DNA from: Azospirillum halopraeferens DSM 3675
GTDB lineage: Bacteria > Pseudomonadota > Alphaproteobacteria > Azospirillales > Azospirillaceae
Direction of reading: 5' to 3'
DNA length: 64,000 bases
Assembly: GCF_000429625.1 (NCBI RefSeq)
Contig: NZ_AUCF01000009.1
Location: forward strand, 62,001 to 126,000
The notes below the pieces were generated by a model that was not told where the DNA came from, ran no database searches, and worked only from the letters and a program-made list of their open reading frames with translations. Below, one piece after another: positions 34,238-40,473 of this stretch; position 1 is the first letter of the stretch; each line of letters opens with the position of its first letter. The translations under genes and the position numbers were made by a program.

Positions 34238-35770
34238 TCAGTCCAGCCGGACCAGGCCTCGGCCGTCGACCCGCTCGCGGTAGGCAGCGACCACCGAATC
34301 GTCGAAGCGCGGTGCCGGCTCCCAGTCGTCGTACGCGTACACCGGGCGCCCGAACGGGCGCAGCGTCGCCAGGAACTCCTCCCAGCTCTGGCCACCGCGA
34401 AAGCGTACGCGGGGGTGCGTCACCGCCACGTCGGGGCGCAGGAAGAACACCTCCGGACGGCCGAAGCCGAAGATGTAGACGCTGCCCTCCGGCAGCGCCG
34501 CAAAGCGCTCGGCCAGGGCGGCGCGGACCACCGGATAGGGCGTGCCCCCGGCCCGCACGAAGTCGGCGGTGGGCAGGGCCACGTTGTGCAGCCACGACAG
34601 GATGCCCAGCCCCAGCGCCGCGCCGGTCAGCACCCGGGCGGCCCGTCCCTGCCGGCGCAGCACCCGCCAGAACAGCCACAGGGCGATGGGGACCAGACCG
34701 GTGGCCAGGAAACGCAGGTCGAACGCCTCGAAGTACTGGCGTGCCCGCAGCCCGTACAGGGCGGCCAGATAGACCAGTCCGGACACCGCCGCCCAACCGG
34801 TGAAGCGGTCGACGAAGGGGTCCAGCACCGGCCATTCCCGGCGGTCGCGCCGCCCGGCGACCACCACCGCCAGCACCGGCACGCCGACAAACAGCAGGGT
34901 CAGGAGCACGCCCCGCAGGCTCTCCGGCCCGGCGGTCTGCATCACCGGGTTGACCACCACCCAGACGCTGCGGGCCATGGCCAGGGCCAGATCCTCCGGC
35001 GGGACCCGGTTGGGAACGCGCAGGGTGCCGGTCCACAGACCGGTCTGCACCTGATTGTGCCACAGGTAGAGCAGGGCCAGTCCCCCCGCCACCGCGAAGC
35101 AGACGGTGAGAGCCGCGGCGATCCGCCGGCGCCCCCACCAGGTGGCGCGCAGCACGGCCAGACCGCCGATCAGGAAGGCGTAGGCGCCGATGTAGCGCAG
35201 CAGGAACAGGGCCAGCGCGGCGGCGGCGGCGGCGGCGGCGAGCCGCCACGGCCGGTCGCTGTCGTCCAGCGCCGCCAGCAGGGCGAAGAACAGGAACTGC
35301 ACCGGCAGGAACGGCGCCTCGGCCAGGCTCCAGGCGTGCATGCTCCACACCGTGGCGAACAGGTAGAGCGCGGCGGGCGCCACGGCGTGGCGGCCGAACA
35401 CCCGGTGCAGCATGAGCAGGCCGGCGGCGATGGCGGCGATGTTGACCAGCTTGGACGCCCAGAACACGTCGGCCGGTGTCAGAGCCGACACCGCGGCGAT
35501 CAGCACGGGATAACCGACGGGCCACACGGCGAAATAGGGGAACGGCGTGTCGCCGCGGTCGATGGCGCTCTTGAACACGCCGGCGCCGAAGCCGCGCCCC
35601 TCCTCCAGGAAGGCGGCCAGGCGCAGGTACAGGGTGCTGTCGATGTTCAGCAGGCCGATCGGGCTGGTCCAGCTCGCCGCCAGCACCCCCGCGGCGGCCA
35701 GCACGAAGATGGCGGCCAGCACGGCGATGACGAGCGGGGAGGATGGCTGCGGGTTGGCGGGACGGGGCAT
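34238..35770 (-). CDS. Multi-pass membrane protein, GT39/ArnT-like glycosyltransferase
   Basis: A 510-residue integral membrane protein with about ten hydrophobic segments (first at residues about 12-32, LVIAVLAAIFVLAAAGVLAA). LLNIDSTLYLRLAAFLEEGRGF in the first periplasmic loop resembles the acidic loop of polyprenyl-phosphate-dependent glycosyltransferases of the PMT/ArnT group. The last 100 residues are soluble. Such enzymes transfer a sugar from a lipid carrier on the outer face of the inner membrane. It is the first gene of a minus-strand pair that ends at the origin; a solitary iteron (35819) lies in its upstream region. Confidence 0.7.
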   Translation of the reverse strand: MPRPANPQPSSPLVIAVLAAIFVLAAAGVLAASWTSPIGLLNIDSTLYLRLAAFLEEGRGFGAGVFKSAIDRGDTPFPYFAVWPVGYPVLIAAVSALTPADVFWASKLVNIAAIAAGLLMLHRVFGRHAVAPAALYLFATVWSMHAWSLAEAPFLPVQFLFFALLAALDDSDRPWRLAAAAAAAALALFLLRYIGAYAFLIGGLAVLRATWWGRRRIAAALTVCFAVAGGLALLYLWHNQVQTGLWTGTLRVPNRVPPEDLALAMARSVWVVVNPVMQTAGPESLRGVLLTLLFVGVPVLAVVVAGRRDRREWPVLDPFVDRFTGWAAVSGLVYLAALYGLRARQYFEAFDLRFLATGLVPIALWLFWRVLRRQGRAARVLTGAALGLGILSWLHNVALPTADFVRAGGTPYPVVRAALAERFAALPEGSVYIFGFGRPEVFFLRPDVAVTHPRVRFRGGQSWEEFLATLRPFGRPVYAYDDWEPAPRFDDSVVAAYRERVDGRGLVRLD

Positions 35771-35818
35771 GCGGGCGGGTCCGGGTCGCGGGGGTCCCGC
35801 CCTACATGCCCGAACCTA

Positions 35819-35833
35819 CGCTGATTTCGCAAC
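35819..35833 (+). repeat. Outlying iteron copy 1
   Basis: CGCTGATTTCGCAAC matches the iteron pattern of the origin. It lies in the 153-bp divergent region between the membrane protein and the sulfotransferase, 2.5 kb from the last origin iteron, and could affect the promoters there. Confidence 0.75.
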
Positions 35834-35923
35834 ACCGCGACCACCCAAAGACGTTGCGCCGGCCGCGCCGCCTCTGGCATCAATATCCATCTTTGGAACG
35901 CAGTACAGACGGGATTTCACACG

Positions 35924-36793
35924 GTGATCCGACCTTCCGCATTGTTGCTGCCCACGTCCTTCGGGCAATGCGTCGCCCATGCCCTGGGCCGTGACGGGCT
36001 CTGCCGTCCCGTGGTGATCGGCGCCACCGGCGGGTCCGGAACGCGGGCGGTGCGCGCCGTGCTGGAGCGGGCGGGCGTGTTCATGGGGGCCAACGTCAAC
36101 AACGTCGGCGACGCCATGGATTATGAACCGCTGCTCGACGACCTGATCAACCGGATCCTGGAGGAGTCCCACGCCACCGATTACGAGGTGGGCCGCCTGT
36201 CGCCGCGCCTGCGGGAACCGGCGATCCGCCGGCTGGCCGCGCAGATCCGCGTGTACCTGAAGGACCGTCCGCGGGCGGCCGGGCGGTGGGGGTGGAAGAA
36301 CCCGCGCTCCATGTACATCCTGCCGCTGATCCACGCGGTGTTCCCGCAGATGCACTTCGTCCACGTGGTGCGTGACGGCCGCGACATGGCGGTGTCGACC
36401 AACCAGTGGCAGTTCCGCAAGCACTACCATGCCATGTTCCGGCGCACCGCAGCGGAGGACGAGGTGCCGGTGGCCTCGTGCGCCCTGTGGGGCCGCGCCA
36501 ACCTGGGCGTGGCCGACTGGGGCGAGCGGGTGATGGGGCGGCGCTACATCCGCATCCGCCTGGAGGATCTCTGCGCCCGGCCGCTGGAGACGGTGACCGG
36601 TCTGCTGGACGGGCTCGGCCTCGACACGGCGGCGGCCGGTCCGGCCAGTGCCCTGGTGGAATCCCCGCCCTCCCTGTACCGCTGGCAGCGCCTGCTCGAC
36701 GACGCCACCGTGCGGGCGCTGGAGGAGGTCAGCGGCGACGCCCTGCGCCGCTTCGGCTATCTCGGCACCGAAGCGCCGGCCGCCGCGGCGTGA
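35924..36793 (+). CDS. Sulfotransferase family protein
   Basis: A 289-residue PAPS-dependent sulfotransferase-type protein. The 5'-phosphosulfate loop is GATGGSGTRAVRAVL (about residues 33-47) and the 3'-phosphate-binding element is HFVHVVRDGRDMAVSTNQWQF. W-G-W-K-N-P in AGRWGWKNPRSMYILP is typical of the bacterial group. The GTG start at 35924 lacks a clear ribosome site but later starts would cut into the PAPS loop. It overlaps a second, different sulfotransferase by 4 bp. The product is likely a sulfated glycan or lipid (inference). Confidence 0.85.
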   Translation: MIRPSALLLPTSFGQCVAHALGRDGLCRPVVIGATGGSGTRAVRAVLERAGVFMGANVNNVGDAMDYEPLLDDLINRILEESHATDYEVGRLSPRLREPAIRRLAAQIRVYLKDRPRAAGRWGWKNPRSMYILPLIHAVFPQMHFVHVVRDGRDMAVSTNQWQFRKHYHAMFRRTAAEDEVPVASCALWGRANLGVADWGERVMGRRYIRIRLEDLCARPLETVTGLLDGLGLDTAAAGPASALVESPPSLYRWQRLLDDATVRALEEVSGDALRRFGYLGTEAPAAAA

Positions 36794-37635
36794 CCACGGC
36801 GGCCAAGCCCCCGGCGAACCGGGCCCTGGTGGTGCTGGGCATGCACCGCAGCGGCACCTCGGCGCTGGCCGGCACCTTCCACAAGCTGGGGCTCGACTTC
36901 GGCAGCAACCTGATGCCGCCGGAGGAAGGCTCGAACGAGCTGGGCTTCTGGGAGCACAACTCCATCGTGCCCATCCACGAGCGCATCCTGCGCGCGCTGG
37001 GGTCCCACTGGAGCGACCCGGCGCCGCTGCCGGAAGGGTGGACCGACCGGCCGGAGGTGCGGGGCCTGGCGCGCGAGATCGTCGCGGTGCTGCGCCACGA
37101 TTTCGACCGGCCCGGCGACTGGGGCATGAAGGACCCCCGCATGTGCCGGCTGCTGCCGCTGTGGATGCCGCTGTTCGCCGAGGTCGGGGCCCGGCCGGTC
37201 TTCGTCTTCATCGGCCGCCATCCCTACGAGGTGGCGCAGTCGCTGAGCCGGCGCGACGGCTTGCCGCTGGACCGGTCGTACGAGCTGTGGTACCGCCACA
37301 TGGCCGAGGCGGACGCGGTCACCCGCGGTTTCCCGCGCGTCTTCCTGCGCTACGCGGACCTGCTGGCCGACTGGCGCGGCTGCGTCGGCGGGGCGCTGGA
37401 CCGGCTCGGCTTCGCGTCGCTGCGCGCCGCCATGGACGGCCCGGCGGGGGCGGAGGTGGACGCCTTCCTGACGCCGGACCTGCGCCACAACGCAGCCGAC
37501 GAGGCGCGTTTCCGGGCCGAGGCGCCGGCCCCCGTGCAGGCGATGCACGACCGGCTGTCGGCACCCGGCTTCGCGGCCGGCCGCGGCAGCGGGGGATGGC
37601 TCGCCCGCCTGAAGTCCGTTCTGCGCCGCGCCTGA
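36790..37635 (+). CDS. Sulfotransferase family protein, second copy type
   Basis: A 281-residue protein with the 5'-phosphosulfate loop VLGMHRSGTSALAGTFHKLG and the 3'-phosphate element FVFIGRHPYEVAQSLSRRDGL. GDWGMKDPRMCRLLP is the matching K-D-P element. The GTG overlaps the upstream stop (GTGA), so both sulfotransferases are made together. The two proteins are not close duplicates, which suggests two different acceptor positions rather than a recent duplication. A reverse iteron follows 22 bp after the stop. Confidence 0.85.
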   Translation: MTTAAKPPANRALVVLGMHRSGTSALAGTFHKLGLDFGSNLMPPEEGSNELGFWEHNSIVPIHERILRALGSHWSDPAPLPEGWTDRPEVRGLAREIVAVLRHDFDRPGDWGMKDPRMCRLLPLWMPLFAEVGARPVFVFIGRHPYEVAQSLSRRDGLPLDRSYELWYRHMAEADAVTRGFPRVFLRYADLLADWRGCVGGALDRLGFASLRAAMDGPAGAEVDAFLTPDLRHNAADEARFRAEAPAPVQAMHDRLSAPGFAAGRGSGGWLARLKSVLRRA

Positions 37636-37656
37636 CCGGCGGCGGCGAACCCGTCC

Positions 37657-37671
37657 GTTCGCAATTCAGCG
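37657..37671 (-). repeat. Outlying iteron copy 2
   Basis: On the minus strand this reads CGCTGAATTGCGAAC, one of the weaker matches. It fills most of the 46-bp gap between the second sulfotransferase and the next gene and ends 10 bp before that gene's ATG, where a bound protein could interfere with transcription or with the ribosome site. Confidence 0.6.
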
Positions 37672-37681
37672 TGGAGTCCCG

Positions 37682-38407
37682 ATGGAACCGGCCCGCACCC
37701 TGCTCGTCCTCGCCGCATCGCCGGCCGATGCCGTCGGCCTGGAGGCGCTTGCCGCCGAGGCGCGCCCCGGCATTCCCTGGAACACGCTGCACCTGACCGC
37801 AACGCCATCGGCGGAGGCCGTGCGGCGGGCCGACCTGGCCGTTCTGGTCCCCGGGTTCGCTGAAGACGCAACGCCGGCGGCGGCGAAGCTGTTGCGCGCC
37901 GACGCGGCGCTGCCGCCGGCGGCGCTTTACCGGCCGCTGCCGGAGGCGCCGAGCCGCCGGCTGGACCGCATCCTGGTGGTGGCCGGCGAGGCCCTGCCGG
38001 ACCTCGGCGCGGCGGCCGCCCGCGCCCTGGCGGGGCGGGCACCGGTGACGCTGGCGGCGCCGACCGCGGCGCTGTTCCTGGCCCTGCCCGACCCGGAGGG
38101 CATCACCGTGCGCGTCGCAGCGGGCGATGCCGCGTGGCTGGACCTGGTGGCGCAGCACGACCTGGTGGTCACGGCGGACGCTGAAGTCGCAACGCTGGCC
38201 AACGCCATGCTGAAGCCGGCGGTTCTGGCGGGGGGGCGCGGCGACGGCGGGCCCTTCGTGTTCGCGGCCGAACCGGACGCCGTGGCCGACGTGGTGGCGC
38301 GTTACGATGCGGCCGCGTCCCTGCCCGATCTGGTGAACTGGAAGCGCGCCGGCCGGGCCGACTGGGTGGCGGCGCTGGACGGCGCGCTGACGGCGCGGGG
38401 GCTGTGA
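37682..38407 (+). CDS. Unrecognised protein
   Basis: A 241-residue alanine- and leucine-rich soluble protein that I do not recognise. It alternates predicted strands and helices (RTLLVLAASPADAVGLEALAAEA, RLDRILVVAGEALPDLGAAAARAL, HDLVVTADAEVATLANAMLKPAVL), a Rossmann-like rhythm; the last stretch recalls the donor-side loop of GT-B or polysaccharide pyruvyl-transferase proteins but lacks their key residues. It begins 46 bp after the sulfotransferase pair and ends 4 bp before the GT9-like gene, so it is part of that operon. Two iteron copies lie within its coding sequence. Confidence 0.6.
   Translation: MEPARTLLVLAASPADAVGLEALAAEARPGIPWNTLHLTATPSAEAVRRADLAVLVPGFAEDATPAAAKLLRADAALPPAALYRPLPEAPSRRLDRILVVAGEALPDLGAAAARALAGRAPVTLAAPTAALFLALPDPEGITVRVAAGDAAWLDLVAQHDLVVTADAEVATLANAMLKPAVLAGGRGDGGPFVFAAEPDAVADVVARYDAAASLPDLVNWKRAGRADWVAALDGALTARGL
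37858..37872 (+). repeat. Outlying iteron copy 3, inside a coding sequence
   Basis: CGCTGAAGACGCAAC, one mismatch from the origin copy at 32859. It is read by the ribosome as part of an Ala-Glu-Asp-Ala stretch. Confidence 0.7.
38179..38193 (+). repeat. Outlying iteron copy 4, inside a coding sequence
   Basis: CGCTGAAGTCGCAAC, identical to the origin iteron at 32859 including one preceding base. A chance exact match of this 15-mer in 64 kb of such DNA would be very unlikely. Confidence 0.8.
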
Positions 38408-38411
38408 GGCG

Positions 38412-40061
38412 ATGCTGACGATCCTCTCCACGCGGGGAACCGCGCCCGACGGTGCGCGCAGCGCCGTTCACAGCGGCAACATGGGCGATGTGCTGTACGC
38501 GCTGCCGGCCCTGGCGGCGGCCGGCGTGGAGCGGGTGATCCTCAACGTCTGCAGCGATCCCGGCATCGGCGGCCGGGTGATGAGCGCGGCCATGGCGGAG
38601 TTCCTGGCACCGCTGCTGCTGGCCCAGCCGGGCATACGCCGCGTCGACGTGGCGGAGGTGCCGGTGCGCCTCGCCCCCGGATTCGGCGAGCGGGCGCGCC
38701 GCGAGGTGCTGAGCCGCGGTCTGCCGCTGGAGCATGTGCCGGCGGAGGCGCTGGGCGTCGACCTGGTGCTCGACCGTTTCCGCCTGGAGCCCCTGGAGCG
38801 CCTGCACCTGGTGGAGGCGCACGCCCGCGCCGCCGGCGTGCGGGCCGATGGCGCACGTCCGTTCGTGCATCTGCCGGATGCGGTGGACGAACCGGGGCGT
38901 GATGCACCGATCGTGCTGTCCCTGACGCCGCGCTACCGCCACCAGCCGGCTGAGTTCTTCGCCGACCTGCTGCGGGGCCTGGGCCCGGTGGTCATGGTGG
39001 GATTGCCCGATGACGCCCCCGTCTACGCCGGCATCGAGGGCACGATGGTCACCGCCGCGGACGGGCTGGAGCTGGCGCGGCTGATCGCCGGGGCGCGCGC
39101 CTTCGTCGGTGCCCCGTCCATGCCCTATGCCCTGGCGGAGGGGCTGAAGGTGCCGCGGCTGGTGGACGTTCCGGGTTTCCCCGCCAACGCCTTTCCCCTG
39201 GGGCCGCGCGGCTGGGTGCTGCCGGCCCGGCCCCGGGCGGCACGCCGCCTGCTGGAGGCGGTGCTGGAGGGCGACGGGGCGGCGGTCGCCGTGGCGCGGG
39301 GTGCGGCGGCCGGCGTGCACCTGGCGCCGCAGGCTCCCGGACAGGATCGGGTCAAGACGTACGTACGCGTCGGCGATGCGTACGCCGAGCCGCCGGCGGC
39401 GGTGTCCGCGCTGGCCCTGTCGCCGGCACCGCAGCGGATTGACCTGGCGTTGCCGCCGCTGTCCGCGGCGCCGCGCGGCGTGCGTTTCGACTTCGGCGAA
39501 CGGCCGGGCGTGCTGGACGTGGTGTCCCTGCGCATCCTCGACGGGGCCGGGCGCGAGGTGTGGCGGCTGGCGGCGGACCGGGCGACCCTGGAACGGCAGC
39601 CGCGCGGTGCGCTGCACCTGCTGGAGGGGCCGGCGGGCCGGCTGGCCTGGCTGAACGTGGACGGGCAGGGATGGATCGAGCTGCCGCTGGATGAAGCGGC
39701 CCTGATGCCGTTGCGCGGTGGCGGGCGGATCATCGCCGATCTGCGCGTGTACACGCCTGATGAGGCCGTGCGCTTCAGCGCCCGGGCATCCGCCACGGCC
39801 GCGCAGATGATCGAAGGAGCGCGTCACGCCGTGGCCGCGGCCGAGGAGGTGCGCGACCGGGCGATGGCGGATGCCGACACCGCACGGGCCGCTTTTGCCG
39901 CCACCCTGGCGGAGCGGGACGCGGCGTTGAGCGAACTGCATCGGCGGACCGGAGAGCGCGACGCCCTGCGGGCAGCCCTGGACGGGGTCTACGCATCCAC
40001 CTCCTGGCGGGCATCCGCGCCCCTGCGCCTGGCCAGCCGGTTGTTGCGGCGCGGGCGTTAG
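38412..40061 (+). CDS. GT9-like protein with C-terminal extension
   Basis: A 549-residue protein. Residues 1-290 look like a heptosyltransferase-type (GT9) GT-B fold: AVHSGNMGDVLYALPALAAAG, and RLIAGARAFVGAPSMPYALAEGLKVPRL in place of the usual donor loop. Residues about 330-455 form a beta-rich domain (RGVRFDFGERPGVLDVVSLRI), perhaps carbohydrate-binding. Residues 460-520 are a predicted coiled coil (AAAEEVRDRAMADADTARA), ending in VYASTSWRASAPLRLASRLL, a motif common at the ends of polysaccharide glycosyltransferases. It ends the sulfotransferase operon. Confidence 0.65.
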   Translation: MLTILSTRGTAPDGARSAVHSGNMGDVLYALPALAAAGVERVILNVCSDPGIGGRVMSAAMAEFLAPLLLAQPGIRRVDVAEVPVRLAPGFGERARREVLSRGLPLEHVPAEALGVDLVLDRFRLEPLERLHLVEAHARAAGVRADGARPFVHLPDAVDEPGRDAPIVLSLTPRYRHQPAEFFADLLRGLGPVVMVGLPDDAPVYAGIEGTMVTAADGLELARLIAGARAFVGAPSMPYALAEGLKVPRLVDVPGFPANAFPLGPRGWVLPARPRAARRLLEAVLEGDGAAVAVARGAAAGVHLAPQAPGQDRVKTYVRVGDAYAEPPAAVSALALSPAPQRIDLALPPLSAAPRGVRFDFGERPGVLDVVSLRILDGAGREVWRLAADRATLERQPRGALHLLEGPAGRLAWLNVDGQGWIELPLDEAALMPLRGGGRIIADLRVYTPDEAVRFSARASATAAQMIEGARHAVAAAEEVRDRAMADADTARAAFAATLAERDAALSELHRRTGERDALRAALDGVYASTSWRASAPLRLASRLLRRGR

Positions 40062-40133
40062 CGCCTAATCTCTTTTCGTCGGCGTCCGTTCGCGGTAAAT
40101 CAGGAGCGCCGAACCTTTTCGAGGACGAGAATC

Positions 40134-40430
40134 ATGGCTGAAGGTACCGTGGACTACTACGCGATGGTCGAAGAGGCGTGGCAGCTCAGCGACACCGCCA
40201 GGGACTACGTGAAGAACGCCGGGCGCGACGTCGACAATGCCGAGCTGTGGGAGAAGATCTTCGCCCCCTCGCCGCTGGTGGATCACGAGCGCACCCAGCG
40301 CGAAGGTGGCCAGCCCATGCAGAAGATCTTCTTCAAGAACCCTTACGGACTCTACTACCGTCCCGACCACAAGGATTGGATCCCCTTCCGCCACGGCCAG
40401 CTCGACCCGGCCTATCTCCAGGCGGTATGA
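40134..40430 (+). CDS. Small conserved-looking protein, unknown function
   Basis: A 98-residue acidic protein that I do not recognise: VDYYAMVEEAWQLSDTARDYV, LWEKIFAPSPLVDHERTQRE, then IFFKNPYGLYYRPDHKDWIP. It has no signal peptide, no Cys and no membrane segment. A GAGGA lies 9 bp before the ATG and the codon pattern is that of a real gene. It stands alone, 72 bp after the GT9-like gene, and is followed by a strong terminator, so it may be a separate transcript. Confidence 0.7.
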   Translation: MAEGTVDYYAMVEEAWQLSDTARDYVKNAGRDVDNAELWEKIFAPSPLVDHERTQREGGQPMQKIFFKNPYGLYYRPDHKDWIPFRHGQLDPAYLQAV

Positions 40431-40438
40431 GTCCCGTT

Positions 40439-40473
40439 GGGCTGAGCCTCCCGGCCGGCGGGGGGCTCAGCCC
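40439..40473. terminator. Bidirectional terminator hairpin
   Basis: A 13-bp stem (40439-40451 with 40461-40473, one G-U pair, nine-base loop) between convergent genes. It starts 9 bp after the stop of the small gene, and the stop codon of the minus-strand RTX gene (40467-40469) lies inside its right arm. No T-run. Confidence 0.75.
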
